Source: Moorella humiferrea
GTDB taxonomy: Bacteria; Bacillota; DSM-521; Neomoorellales; Neomoorellaceae
Direction: 5' to 3'
Assembly (NCBI RefSeq): GCF_039233145.1
Contig: NZ_CP136419.1
Location: 1,834,001-1,898,000 of the forward strand
Length of the DNA: 64,000 bases
Part shown: positions 8,276 through 16,853 of the stretch, piece after piece
How positions within the stretch are numbered: the stretch's first letter is position 1
Layout of the letters: each line of letters begins with the position of its first letter
Translations under genes and position numbers: made by a program
Notes under the pieces: generated by a model
Told to the model about the DNA's origin: nothing
Databases searched by the model: none
Seen by the model: the letters and a program-made list of their open reading frames with translations, nothing else

Positions 8276-8366
8276 AAACCTGCTGCAGCCTGGCGATAAA
8301 ACCCATGAAAGGGGCTTAAGGCTCTGCGCCAATGTCTTTCGACATGGTTTGCCCTTGAGCATAAGA
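8276..8366 (-). promoter_or_regulatory. Degenerate third c-di-GMP-I-like element
   Basis: The minus strand reads AAGGGCAAACC, a perfect ATGTC-GAAA-GACAT hairpin, then GGCGCAGAGCCTTAAGCCCC and GCCAGGCTGCAGCAGG. The GGGCAAAC and GNNA-loop features match GEMM-I, but GACGCAAAGCC has become GGCGCAGAGCC and the CCTAA segment is displaced. No terminator follows directly. It could be a tandem aptamer upstream of riboswitch 2 or a decayed copy. Confidence 0.45.
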
Positions 8367-8520
8367 TACGCAGGGAAAGTGAGTTTAATGTTGATTTAGG
8401 GGAATTATGGAAAAAAAAGAATGATTTTACCGCGGGCGAGACAGAGGGAAAGAAGGTAAAATAGAAAGAGGATGGAGAGAGGATTTGTTTCCAATAATAG
8501 GGAGGTTTGGGAATTATATA

Positions 8521-8534
8521 CCCCCCCCCCCCCC
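8521..8534. repeat. C14 homopolymer tract
   Basis: Fourteen consecutive C on the plus strand in the gap between the MCP operon leader and thrS. Such tracts are prone to polymerase slippage and also to sequencing error, so the exact length should be treated with caution. Confidence 0.95.
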
Positions 8535-8695
8535 ATTTCTATATTTTGCCATTTTAACAATCTCCTTCCAAATTCCTTAGGTGTAATTATATATTCGCGT
8601 TTTTTTTCCAAAATCCTCCCAAAAAACTACAACAACGCAAAGTTAATTATGGCAGGTAAAACGTTCCGACTCCACGTTGCTTATCTTCTTTTCTT

Positions 8696-8875
8696 ATGGA
8701 TGAGGCCGAGCTTAACCTTCTTATGGAAGATATGGGCAACAAAGCGGCAACTATTGTCAATCTGCGCCCGGAGATCGGCGAGCTGATAAATGAATTAGCA
8801 GAAATACAGCCGTCGACCATAAAGGCCCTGGTGCATTTCATAAAATCCATGAAGCAGTCGTTGCATTCAAAGTGA
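8696..8875 (+). CDS. Small ORF, possible 3' remnant of an XRE-type regulator
   Basis: 59 codons from ATG 8696 to TGA 8873-8875: acidic N-terminus (MDEAELNLLMEDM), then LRPEIGELINELAEIQPST and a KALVHFIKSMKQSL ending. It resembles the C-terminal helices that follow the DNA-binding part in some XRE-family regulators (compare ILNFIQLYKRSH at the end of the gene at 63554), but no helix-turn-helix is present and no ribosome site precedes the ATG. A good plus-strand terminator follows 25 bases later, which suggests that a real transcript once ended here. Most likely the tail of a decayed gene. Confidence 0.4.
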   Translation: MDEAELNLLMEDMGNKAATIVNLRPEIGELINELAEIQPSTIKALVHFIKSMKQSLHSK

Positions 8876-8900
8876 AACTTATTTAAGCCGCCCTACATAG

Positions 8901-8937
8901 AAGCCCGCCCGGCTTCCTTGCCAGGTGGGCTTGTTTT
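8901..8937 (+). terminator. Terminator after the small ORF
   Basis: AAGCCCGCC (8901-8909) pairs with GGTGGGCTT (8924-8932), followed by GTTTT. The minus-strand side lacks a T run, so it serves plus-strand transcription. Confidence 0.6.
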
Positions 8938-8947
8938 AGCGAAAGTT

Positions 8948-10852
8948 TTATTCTCGTCTTTGAATCTCCCCTGTTACCCTGTCAATAAAGGTACGCAGCG
9001 GCACACTGCCCGTATCCCCGGCGCGGCGTTCCCGGACAGATACGGTACCTTCGGCTGCTTCCTTATCCCCCACCACCAGCATGTAAGGGATTTGTTCCAG
9101 CTGCGCGGTGCGGATCTTGTAGCCGATTTTGTCGTTGCGGTCGTTGACGTCGGCCCGGATGCCAGCCCGCACCAGTTCTTCTTTCACCTTATAGGCATAT
9201 TCATTATGACGGTCGGTGATGGGCAGCACCCGCACCTGTACCGGAGCCAGCCACACGGGAAAGGCTCCGCCGTAATGCTCGATTAAAATGCCGATGAACC
9301 GCTCTATACTGCCGAATACGACCCGGTGAATCATTACCGGCCGGTGTTTCTGGCCGTCTTCGCCGATATAATGAAGGTCGAATTTTTCCGGCATGAGGAA
9401 ATCTAGCTGGATGGTGCCGCACTGCCAGGTCCGGCCCAGGGAATCCTCCAGGTGGAAATCGATTTTGGGGCCGTAGAAGGCTCCGTCTCCTTCATTGACC
9501 ACATAGGCCATGCCCCTTGCCTCCAGGGCCTGGCGCAAAGCCGAGGTAGCCGTTTCCCAGATCTCATCCGAACCCATGGCATTGTCCGGCCGGGTGGAGA
9601 GCTCGACGTGATACTTAAAGCCAAAGAGGCTGTAGAAACGATCCACCAGGTCGATGACGCCCTGGATCTCTGCCGTTATCTGGTGGGGCAGCATAAAGAT
9701 GTGGGCGTCGTCCTGGGTAAAAGCCCGTACTCGCATGAGGCCGTGGAGGACGCCGGATTTTTCATGACGGTGCACCAGCCCCAGCTCGGCCAGGCGCAAA
9801 GGCAGGTCGCGATAGCTGTGCTGCTCTGATTTATAGACCAGAATGGCTCCCGGGCAGTTCATGGGTTTGATGGCGTAATCGGCCTCGTCTATCTTGGTGA
9901 AATACATATTTTCTCGGTAGTGATCCCAGTGGCCCGACTGCTCCCACAGGGAACGGTTCAAGATTATGGGCGTGCGGATCTCCAGGTAGCCGGCTTTGCG
10001 GTGCTCTTCCCGCCAGAACTGTTCCAGCTCGTTGCGAATAATCATGCCCTTGGGATGGAAAAAGGGAAAACCCGGCCCTTCTTCCTGGAGGCTGAAAAGG
10101 CCAAGCATAGCCCCCAACCGCCGGTGATCCCGCTTTTTAGCCTCTTCCAGACGATGGAGGTATTCTTCCAGGTCTTTAGCTTTGGGGAAGGCGGTGCCGT
10201 AAATCCGCTGCAGCATAGGATTGGCCTCGTTGCCCCGCCAGTAGGCCCCGGCCAGACTGGTGAGTTTAACGGCCTTGAGATAGCCGGTACTGGGAAGATG
10301 GGGCCCGGCGCAGAGATCGATAAAGTCGCCCTGGCGATAAGTGCTAATGGGCACCCCTTCCGGCAGGTCGTTAATGAGCTCGATTTTATAGGGTTCGTTG
10401 AGGCGGCGGAAGAGTTCCAACGCTTCCTCCCGGCTGATCTCCTGCCTTTCCAGAGGGAGATCCTCCTTAATAATCTTGGCCATCTCGGCCTCAATGGCGT
10501 TTAAATCATCTGGCGTGAATTTATGCTCGCTGTCGAAATCATAATAAAACCCGTCGGTGATGGCCGGGCCGATACCCAACCTGGTGCCGGGAAACAAATG
10601 TTTCACTGCCTGGGCTAATACGTGGGCCGCGGTGTGGCGGTAAGCCAGACGCCCACCTTCATCGGCAAAGGTCAAAATCTCGAGGCGGCATTCCTCCGGC
10701 AGAGGACGGGTCAAATCCCACACTTCGCCGTTAACCCGCGCCGCCAGGGCTTCCCGGGCCAGCTTCGGCGATATGTCCCTGGCCACATCTAAGGCCGTAG
10801 TACCGGCGGCATATTCCCTAACGCTGCTGTCTGGTAAAATTACCTGCATCAT
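8948..10852 (-). CDS. thrS: Threonine--tRNA ligase
   Basis: 634-residue class II synthetase with the full ThrRS layout. An N-terminal TGS domain (about 1-62) is followed by the editing domain with HTAAHVLAQAV near 75 and the CAGPHLPSTG metal/editing motif near 180. The catalytic core has motif 1 near RTPIILNRSLWEQSGHW, the zinc-binding cysteine in MNCPGAIL and histidines in FTQDDAHIF and VMIHRVVFGSIERF, then an anticodon-binding C-terminal domain (VRVLPITDRHNEYA). It charges tRNA-Thr with threonine. Expression is controlled by the T-box leader directly upstream. Length is normal for the family. Confidence 0.98.
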   Translation of the reverse strand: MMQVILPDSSVREYAAGTTALDVARDISPKLAREALAARVNGEVWDLTRPLPEECRLEILTFADEGGRLAYRHTAAHVLAQAVKHLFPGTRLGIGPAITDGFYYDFDSEHKFTPDDLNAIEAEMAKIIKEDLPLERQEISREEALELFRRLNEPYKIELINDLPEGVPISTYRQGDFIDLCAGPHLPSTGYLKAVKLTSLAGAYWRGNEANPMLQRIYGTAFPKAKDLEEYLHRLEEAKKRDHRRLGAMLGLFSLQEEGPGFPFFHPKGMIIRNELEQFWREEHRKAGYLEIRTPIILNRSLWEQSGHWDHYRENMYFTKIDEADYAIKPMNCPGAILVYKSEQHSYRDLPLRLAELGLVHRHEKSGVLHGLMRVRAFTQDDAHIFMLPHQITAEIQGVIDLVDRFYSLFGFKYHVELSTRPDNAMGSDEIWETATSALRQALEARGMAYVVNEGDGAFYGPKIDFHLEDSLGRTWQCGTIQLDFLMPEKFDLHYIGEDGQKHRPVMIHRVVFGSIERFIGILIEHYGGAFPVWLAPVQVRVLPITDRHNEYAYKVKEELVRAGIRADVNDRNDKIGYKIRTAQLEQIPYMLVVGDKEAAEGTVSVRERRAGDTGSVPLRTFIDRVTGEIQRRE

Positions 10853-10871
10853 TGTTCCCTCCGAAAACCGT

Positions 10872-11108
10872 GGTAAATAAAATAACTCCCGTCCCGCAAA
10901 GGGACGGGAGATTATCCCGTGGTTCCACCCTTCTTCAGGGGAAGCCCCCCCTCTAGGGCTGATAACGGTGCCGACCGGCCGGGCTTACTGTTTTTCGGCC
11001 CGGCAGCTCCGGAGTGGTGCGGCGCCCTGCCGTCGCCCGGGATGCTTCCAGCCGCGGCATCCCTCTCTGGAGGGCCGTTCCAGGGGCCTTGTCTCCTTCT
11101 TCGCCGTT
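10872..11108 (-). promoter_or_regulatory. T-box leader of thrS
   Basis: The 240-base leader between promoter and thrS contains the T-box signature AGGGTGGAACCACG (minus strand, 10932-10919), which pairs with the NCCA end of uncharged tRNA. An intrinsic terminator follows (10876-10910). Upstream are long GC-rich stems with an AGAGAG element typical of stem I. By context it reads tRNA-Thr; I could not place the specifier codon with certainty. Confidence 0.92.
10876..10910 (-). terminator. T-box terminator hairpin
   Basis: CTCCCGTCCC and GGGACGGGAG form a 10-bp stem around a short loop, followed on the minus strand by TTATTTTATTT. It is mutually exclusive with the T-box antiterminator. Confidence 0.9.
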
Positions 11109-11114
11109 ATGTAC

Positions 11115-11144
11115 ATTATACCGGCATCAAACAAATTGTGTCAA
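11115..11144 (-). promoter_or_regulatory. Promoter of the thrS T-box transcript
   Basis: On the minus strand TTGACA (11144-11139) and TATAAT (11120-11115) are separated by 18 bases: both hexamers are consensus. The -35 box lies just beyond the stop codon of the DUF445 gene. Confidence 0.85.
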
Positions 11145-11146
11145 GA

Positions 11147-11737
11147 TTACCTCCAGCCTGCCAGAAAAGCCTGAACTACACCGATCAATAAACCCAGGAG
11201 ACCACCCAGCCATTCTATATAACGCAATTCCCGACCGGCCACCGTTACAACTACATCTTCCATTTGGGCTATATCCAGCTTGTTAAATTTTTCGGCGAGA
11301 ATCTCACCTATAGAAAAAGAGGCGGGATTGCGGCTCAACTCTTCAATGAGCTCCTCGAGGGCCGAAGGCATCTCCTTCATTATAGTTTCTTCTATCGCCT
11401 TGCCCGCCGCTTCCCTGAGACCTAGGGGAATAAAGGATGGCAGGCGCTCCACTAGACGTCGCCTGACCAGATCCGCCACTATTTTCGTCAGCCCCGCGGT
11501 AGCTTCAGGCGTATTAAAATAGGCCAATACTTCCTTAACGGGCAGTAGGTCTTTGTCGACGACGCCGGCGATGTTGGCCGCTATTTCAGCCTTTCTCCTG
11601 GGTATAAGTCCCTGCAGCGTCCAAAAAAGAATTTTTACCGGCCGGCGGGGGCGAAAAAGCATCCTAATGGCTATAACATTGGTCATCCAGCCGATAAAGG
11701 CGCCGATAAGAGGGATAAAGATCCACCTGGCAAGCAT
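11147..11737 (-). CDS. DUF445 family membrane protein
   Basis: 196 residues. It has an N-terminal hydrophobic segment, IPLIGAFIGWMTNVIAIRML, which is the signature of DUF445/YheB proteins, then a basic stretch and an amphipathic helical middle, and a C-terminal hydrophobic segment (LGGLLGLLIGVVQAFLAG). It is shorter than many DUF445 members (about 380 in Bacillus YheB) and has the compact form common in clostridia. Likely a membrane-anchored protein of unknown function. It is monocistronic between a terminator and the thrS promoter. Confidence 0.82.
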   Translation of the reverse strand: MLARWIFIPLIGAFIGWMTNVIAIRMLFRPRRPVKILFWTLQGLIPRRKAEIAANIAGVVDKDLLPVKEVLAYFNTPEATAGLTKIVADLVRRRLVERLPSFIPLGLREAAGKAIEETIMKEMPSALEELIEELSRNPASFSIGEILAEKFNKLDIAQMEDVVVTVAGRELRYIEWLGGLLGLLIGVVQAFLAGWR

Positions 11738-11757
11738 TTATTTCACCCCATACAAGT

Positions 11758-11800
11758 GCAATAATAACAAAAGCCCGGCCAAATGACAACTGGCCCGGCT
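11758..11800 (-). terminator. Terminator after ytxC
   Basis: On the minus strand AGCCGGGCC and GGCCGGGCT form a 9-bp stem with one central mismatch, followed by TTTGTTATTATT. It separates ytxC from the DUF445 gene. Confidence 0.7.
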
Positions 11801-11823
11801 GGAGCAAAACTTGGTATAACTTA

Positions 11824-12690
11824 TCAGCGCTTCTGCAGGGACTGCTGGCAGCGGCTGCAGCCGCCGCACTGGATGAGCCGTTCCCCAAAAACGCTTTTTA
11901 TGGTGTTCACGGCGTTATGGTGGCGGCTTTTATCGACGGTATGGAGGATTACCTGGCGTGGGGCAATGGTGATTAAGGCACTTATTAACAGGTCTTCATA
12001 ATTAAGCTCACTATCGGCCATGTCCACGACAAAACCCTCCAGGTAGTCGCTGTTTAAATTGCGATTTTCACTGTCATAAAGCTGAAAACCGCCGCCCGGA
12101 CCCAAAACTACATGGACCTTTTCCACCCTCGGTTCCTGGGCATCTACAAAGTACCGTAAAAGGCGGATAAATTCATCATATTCCTTTTCCAATAGGTACT
12201 CATCAACGGCTTCTTCCAGGACCTGCTCCAATTCTGCTAAATAATCGGGCAGACGAAAACGCACGAAACCGTCGATATTCAGCCAGGAATTTTCTTGGAA
12301 ATATTCCTGCACGCGGGCGGCGATAGCCTCCTCCCGCTGCTGCAGCTGCAGGCAACTATTCTCCCCCTGATCCAGGATAAATCTGGCACGACGGCAGATC
12401 TCTTCAACACCCTCGGCATCTAAGCCTTCATACATGTTTAAAAGCATATTTTCCAGTAGAGTCATTTCCCATCTTTCGACAACAAAGGCGGCCACGATCT
12501 CGGCCACCTGCTCTTTAAAGGAATTCAGGTCTTTTTTTGCAGTCCGCCCTCTACCTGTTTCCATAAAACAGCGGCAGAAATTAAAGCCCCCCTCCTGCCA
12601 CAAGTGGAGGCCAACGCTGTAACCAAATCTATGGGTAAACTCGGCCTGTAAAAAATCAATGGGCCTGGCAGTAACTAGCGTAATATTCAT
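11824..12690 (-). CDS. ytxC: Sporulation protein YtxC
   Basis: 288 residues matching the YtxC sporulation family of Bacillus and clostridia. The middle contains RLPDYLAELEQVLEEAVDEYLLEKEY followed by FIRLLRYFVDAQEP and later a conserved NSDYLEGF-type stretch, as in that family. No enzyme motif is visible. Two CxxC-like cysteine pairs (CGGCSRC near the C-terminus) could bind metal. The molecular function of YtxC is not known; it is expressed for sporulation in Bacillus. It is monocistronic and flanked by terminators. Confidence 0.75.
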   Translation of the reverse strand: MNITLVTARPIDFLQAEFTHRFGYSVGLHLWQEGGFNFCRCFMETGRGRTAKKDLNSFKEQVAEIVAAFVVERWEMTLLENMLLNMYEGLDAEGVEEICRRARFILDQGENSCLQLQQREEAIAARVQEYFQENSWLNIDGFVRFRLPDYLAELEQVLEEAVDEYLLEKEYDEFIRLLRYFVDAQEPRVEKVHVVLGPGGGFQLYDSENRNLNSDYLEGFVVDMADSELNYEDLLISALITIAPRQVILHTVDKSRHHNAVNTIKSVFGERLIQCGGCSRCQQSLQKR

Positions 12691-12831
12691 GGACGCAGCA
12701 CCTCCTTGTGCTGCTATTATATGTGCCGCCCATGTTTTGTATACAGTTACGTCGCTGCCGACCCTTTTTAAAAGGCCATGTATTGTAAGGTTTTTTCCCC
12801 GGTGGAAATTGGCATTTAGGGATTTTTTTCA

Positions 12832-12859
12832 ATAAAAAAGGTCCTGCTTTCACAGGACC
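12832..12859 (-). terminator. Terminator after tRNA-Val(GAC)
   Basis: The minus strand reads GGTCCTGTGAAAGCAGGACC followed by TTTTTTATTG: an 8-bp stem and a T run just downstream of the tRNA. Confidence 0.9.
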
Positions 12860-12871
12860 GTTCTCTTCCTT

Positions 12872-12946
12872 TGGTGGGTCCGGCAGGGATTGAACCTGCG
12901 ACCCCCTCCGCGTCAAGGAGGTGCTCTCCCACTGAGCTACGAACCC
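12872..12946 (-). tRNA. tRNA-Val(GAC)
   Basis: Cloverleaf on the minus strand: acceptor GGGTTCG/CGGACCC, anticodon stem CCTCC/GGAGG around loop TTGACGC (anticodon GAC), T arm with GGTTCAATCC, discriminator A and an encoded CCA end. Confidence 0.97.
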
Positions 12947-12998
12947 GCTTTTTGTTTACCGTCGACACATTGTATTATGCCAAAAAAATCACCCTATG

Positions 12999-13895
12999 TC
13001 AAGGGACGTGTTTTCCAGCTACCTGCTCGCTGAACTCGGCCGCATGGTAGGAACTGCGGACAAAGGGGGCCGAAGCTACATATAAAAAGCCCATTTCGCG
13101 GCCTTTTTCTGCATACCAGGCAAAGGTTTCCGGGGTAATGAATTCTTTTATTTCTAGATGTTGGGGTGAAGGCCGCAGATACTGGCCGATGGTCAGGATA
13201 TCACAGCCTACCGCCCGGAGATCGGCCATTACCTGTAAAACTTCATCCGCCGTTTCGCCAAGGCCCACCATCAATCCCGATTTGGTATAAATGGTCGGGT
13301 CATAGTCTTTTATTTTTTTAAGAACCATAAGGCTCCGTCGGTAGTCGGCCTGGGGCCGGACTTCGGGATAGAGGCGGGGTACCGTCTCTACGTTATGGTT
13401 AAATATATCCGGCTTAGCAAAAGCAATAGTGGTCAGGGCCTTTTCATCGCCGCGGAAATCCGGCGTGAGGACCTCGATATAAGCCTGCGGCAGGGCGGCC
13501 CTTAAAGCGCTAATGGTAGCGGCAAAATGGCCGGCGCCGCCATCGGGCAGGTCGTCTCGAGTTACTGAGGTTACAACCACATGCTTTAAACCCAGGCGCC
13601 GCGCCGCTTCCGCCACACGGAAGGGTTCGTCCTGGTCCAGTGCTTCCGGCCGACCGTGTTCGACGGCGCAAAAGCGGCAATTCCGGGTGCAGGTATTGCC
13701 CATAATCATAAAGGTGGCCGTACGCCTGGCAAAGCATTCCCCCTGGTTGGGACAGAGGGCGCTCTGGCAGACGGTGTTGAGGTTGAGATCGGCTAAAAGT
13801 TGCCGCGTGGCTTCTATATTTCCCGAGGAAGGCAGCCGCTTGTGCAGCCAAGGGGGCAGGCGTCTGTGCCCGCCCCCTTGAAAGGAACTTGCCAT
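12999..13895 (-). CDS. lipA: Lipoyl synthase
   Basis: 298-residue radical SAM enzyme. The N-terminal cluster motif [12 protein letters not shown] (about residues 43-54) binds the auxiliary 4Fe-4S cluster that donates sulfur. CTRNCRFC (about 69-76) is the radical SAM motif, and the C-terminal RSSYHA carries the conserved serine ligand. It inserts two sulfurs into octanoyl groups on lipoyl-carrier proteins. It lies 25 bases downstream of dihydrolipoyl dehydrogenase, so both serve lipoate-dependent enzymes such as the glycine cleavage system (inference). Full length. Confidence 0.97.
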   Translation of the reverse strand: MASSFQGGGHRRLPPWLHKRLPSSGNIEATRQLLADLNLNTVCQSALCPNQGECFARRTATFMIMGNTCTRNCRFCAVEHGRPEALDQDEPFRVAEAARRLGLKHVVVTSVTRDDLPDGGAGHFAATISALRAALPQAYIEVLTPDFRGDEKALTTIAFAKPDIFNHNVETVPRLYPEVRPQADYRRSLMVLKKIKDYDPTIYTKSGLMVGLGETADEVLQVMADLRAVGCDILTIGQYLRPSPQHLEIKEFITPETFAWYAEKGREMGFLYVASAPFVRSSYHAAEFSEQVAGKHVP

Positions 13896-13919
13896 TTTAC
13901 TTCCCCGCTTTATAAGAAT

Positions 13920-15299
13920 TTAAATATGAATGCTCATCCCGTGCACCGCCTCGGCGGCTTCCATTACCGCTTCAGACAGGGTGGGATGGGCATGGATGGT
14001 CGCCGCAAGCTCGCCGGCAGTAATACCCTTGTTTACCGCCAGGGCGCCTTCGGCGATGAGCTCGGTGGCATGGGGCCCCATGATAAAGACTCCCAGGATC
14101 CGGTCACTTTCTGCCTCGGCAATTATCTTGACCATGCCTTCCGTTTCCCCGCTGCATAAAGCCTTGCCGCTGGCTTGGAAGGGGAATTTGCCTACCTTGA
14201 CCTTGAAGCCCCTTTCTTCAGCTGCTTCTTTAGTCAGGCCGACTCCGGCAATCTCTGGCAGGGTATAGATGCAGCTGGGCACGGCATCGTAGTTAACTTT
14301 TGTGGGTCGACCCATGATGGTGGCTACCGCCGCCAAACCCTGGGCTGAGGCCACATGGGCGAGCTGTACCTTATTGGTAATGTCACCGACGGCATAAATT
14401 CCGGGGACGTTCGTCCGCATATATTCGTCGACGATTACCTCGCCTTTGGGTCCCAGTTCGATGCCGGCTTCTTCCAGGCCTAAATCACGGGTATTGAAGC
14501 GGCGACCGATGGAAATAAGTACTTTGTCGGCCTCTATGGTCTGCCCGTCTGCCAAGGTGGCCCGCACCCGGCCACCTTCTTCGCGGACTTCCGTTATCTG
14601 GGCCTTAGTCTTAATCTCCACCCCGGCTTTTTTGAGCAGCATGCTGAAACGCCGGGATATCTCAACATCGATCATAGGGAGGATGGTGGGCATCATTTCT
14701 ACAATGGTAACCTTGCTACCCAGGGTGGCAAACAGGCTGGCGAACTCGCATCCGATGACCCCACCACCTATGATGAGGAGTTCCCCCGGCACTTCCGTCC
14801 AGGCCAGGGCTTCGTTGCTGGTAACAACGCTGCTCCCGTTGTAGCCCAGGGAAGTTAGCAATGCCGGTTCCGAACCGGTGGCAAGTATTATGTTCTCCGC
14901 CTCGATGTCTTCTACGGCACCTTCGGCGGTGGTCACCGCCACTCGCCCGGGTCCTTTAAGATAACCCCGCCCTTTAATGAGATCGACTTTATTCTTTTTA
15001 AACAAAAAGGCAATTCCCTGATTTAGCTGCTTGACCACAGCATCCTTGCGCGCCGCCAGGCGGCCGTAGTCTACCCGGTAAGAGGTTACGTCGATGCCGA
15101 AGGCGGCAGCTCCCTGAATACCTTTAATTAAGGCCGCACCGGCCAGCAGCGCCTTGGTGGGGATACAGCCGCGGTTGAGGCAGGTGCCGCCTAAAGCGTC
15201 CTGCTCGACTACCACCACTTTAGCTCCCAGTTGAGCCGCCCGGATGGCCGCCACATAGCCCCCGGGCCCGCCGCCGATGATGGCAATCTGGTAACCCAT
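13920..15299 (-). CDS. lpdA: Dihydrolipoyl dehydrogenase
   Basis: 459-residue flavoprotein disulfide reductase. An N-terminal FAD motif IIGGGPGGYVAAIRAAQLGA is followed by the redox-active disulfide GGTCLNRGCIPTKAL (about residues 37-51). A second nucleotide motif IIGGGVIGCEFASL binds NAD, and the C-terminal HAHPTLSEA contains the His-Glu catalytic pair. It reoxidises dihydrolipoamide with NAD+. It is 14 bases downstream of glnA's stop and immediately upstream of lipA. No E1/E2 or glycine cleavage genes lie in the window. Confidence 0.97.
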   Translation of the reverse strand: MGYQIAIIGGGPGGYVAAIRAAQLGAKVVVVEQDALGGTCLNRGCIPTKALLAGAALIKGIQGAAAFGIDVTSYRVDYGRLAARKDAVVKQLNQGIAFLFKKNKVDLIKGRGYLKGPGRVAVTTAEGAVEDIEAENIILATGSEPALLTSLGYNGSSVVTSNEALAWTEVPGELLIIGGGVIGCEFASLFATLGSKVTIVEMMPTILPMIDVEISRRFSMLLKKAGVEIKTKAQITEVREEGGRVRATLADGQTIEADKVLISIGRRFNTRDLGLEEAGIELGPKGEVIVDEYMRTNVPGIYAVGDITNKVQLAHVASAQGLAAVATIMGRPTKVNYDAVPSCIYTLPEIAGVGLTKEAAEERGFKVKVGKFPFQASGKALCSGETEGMVKIIAEAESDRILGVFIMGPHATELIAEGALAVNKGITAGELAATIHAHPTLSEAVMEAAEAVHGMSIHI

Positions 15300-15313
15300 C
15301 GCTGCCTTCCTCC

Positions 15314-16642
15314 TTAAAACTTAGTAAGATACTGGTCGATTTCCCATTGATGTACCCTTGTGCGGTATTCCTCGCACTCAATGCGCTTGGCTTCCAAAAA
15401 GCGCTGGTAAATATGGGGACCCAGAGCCTCCTGGATCACGGGATCCCTTTCCAGTTCATCCAGGGCTTCATCCAGGGTGGCCGGGAGGAGTTCTATGCCT
15501 TGGGCCTTTAAGGTGGCCTTATCCATGTGATATATGTTGCCGTTTACGGGAGGCGGCGGCTGAATCCGGTTCTTTATACCATCCAGGCCGGCCTTCAGCA
15601 TGACGGCAATGGCCAGATAGGGGTTGGCCGACGGATCGGGATGGCGTACCTCCAGGCGGGTAGAAAGGCCCCGTTTGGCTGGAATACGGATTAACGGGCT
15701 GCGGTTCTGGGGTGACCAAGCAATATATACCGGCGCCTCATACCCCGAAACCAGGCGTTTATAGGAATTGACCGTCGGGTTGGTAATGGCCGTCATACCC
15801 CGGGCATGGGCTATCAAGCCGCCGATAAAGTAGTAGGCAATTTCACTTAACTGCAATTTGTCTTGCGGATCGTAAAAGGCGTTTTTACCGTCGCGGAAAA
15901 GGGAAATGTTGCAGTGCATACCCGACCCGGCTATGCCGTAAATGGGTTTAGGCATAAAAGTGGCGTGGAGGCCGTGGCGCTGGGCAATGGTACGCACCAC
16001 AAATTTAAAGGTAGCAATGTTGTCGGCCGTCCGCAGGGCTTCGGCGTATTTAAAGTCTATTTCATGCTGGCCCGGTGCCACCTCATGGTGGGAGGCCTCG
16101 ATCTCAAAGCCCATCTGTTGCAGAGTCAGCACCATGTCCCGCCGGGCGTCTTCACCGAGGTCCACCGGTGTCATATCAAAATATCCGGCCCGGTCATGGG
16201 TTTCCAGGGTGGGCCGGCCGCTGGCATCGGTGTGAAAAAGGAAAAACTCCGCCTCCGGCCCCACGTTCATCGTAAATCCCATGGCTTCCGCTTCGGCGAT
16301 GACCCTCCTCAAGGTTCCCCGGGGGCAGCCGATGAAGGGGGTGCCGTCGGCGTTGTAGACGTCACAGATAAGCCTTGCCACCGCATCGCCGTTGGGGCGC
16401 CAGGGAAAGATGGTAAAGGTGGAGGGGTCCGGTCGCAGGTACATATCGGATTCCTCTATACGGACAAAACCTTCGATGGAGGAACCGTCAAACATGAGTT
16501 CATTGTTGAGGGCCTTGGGAAGTTGGTCGATGGTTATGGCCACATTTTTTAAAACGCCAAAGATATCCGTAAACTGCAGGCGCACGAATTTAACGCCCAG
16601 ATCGGCCGCTTTTTGTAGAACCGTCTCCCTGCCGTCGGTCAT
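15314..16642 (-). CDS. glnA: Glutamine synthetase, type I (GSI-alpha)
   Basis: 442 residues, the length of the Bacillus/clostridial GSI-alpha type. [20 protein letters not shown] near residue 50, [11 protein letters not shown] with the metal glutamate, [12 protein letters not shown] and the ATP-binding [12 protein letters not shown] are all present. The adenylylation tyrosine segment of GSI-beta enzymes is not present, so control is more likely feedback inhibition and a regulator such as GlnR. It makes glutamine from glutamate, ammonia and ATP. It leads the glnA-lpdA-lipA run. Confidence 0.97.
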   Translation of the reverse strand: MTDGRETVLQKAADLGVKFVRLQFTDIFGVLKNVAITIDQLPKALNNELMFDGSSIEGFVRIEESDMYLRPDPSTFTIFPWRPNGDAVARLICDVYNADGTPFIGCPRGTLRRVIAEAEAMGFTMNVGPEAEFFLFHTDASGRPTLETHDRAGYFDMTPVDLGEDARRDMVLTLQQMGFEIEASHHEVAPGQHEIDFKYAEALRTADNIATFKFVVRTIAQRHGLHATFMPKPIYGIAGSGMHCNISLFRDGKNAFYDPQDKLQLSEIAYYFIGGLIAHARGMTAITNPTVNSYKRLVSGYEAPVYIAWSPQNRSPLIRIPAKRGLSTRLEVRHPDPSANPYLAIAVMLKAGLDGIKNRIQPPPPVNGNIYHMDKATLKAQGIELLPATLDEALDELERDPVIQEALGPHIYQRFLEAKRIECEEYRTRVHQWEIDQYLTKF

Positions 16643-16853
16643 TAACTAGTTTCTCCTCCCTAAAGATGAAAGCGCCCTATGAAAAGGACGCCTTTTCACT
16701 TATACAGGTAGATTATATCATCCCTTTTTACAGTATTCAACAATTTTTGTACCTGCAATCTGCCAAACCCCTTCAGTTATAACAGGGCCGTCCCCCGGTA
16801 ACAATAGGGTTGCCTGTAACTTCCCCTGGCAGGATAAAGGGGGATATTATAGA

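Larger units (their letters stand above)
8203..8552 (-). pseudogene. Frame gated by a G14 tract; decayed or phase-variable reading frame
   Basis: On the minus strand AAGGAGA stands 8 bases before ATG 8552. The frame reads MAKYRN, then runs into 14 G residues and stops 12 bases later at TAA. If the tract had 15 G the same start would stay open for about 117 codons to TAG 8205-8203, ending SLQSYEELTAQIKEGKVLA. With 13 G it would give a 48-codon peptide with a hydrophobic tail. The long frame has uneven composition (Phe/Ser/Pro-rich middle), overlaps the degenerate riboswitch and matches no family I know. It may be chance, a decayed gene, or a slippage-controlled one. Confidence 0.3.
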
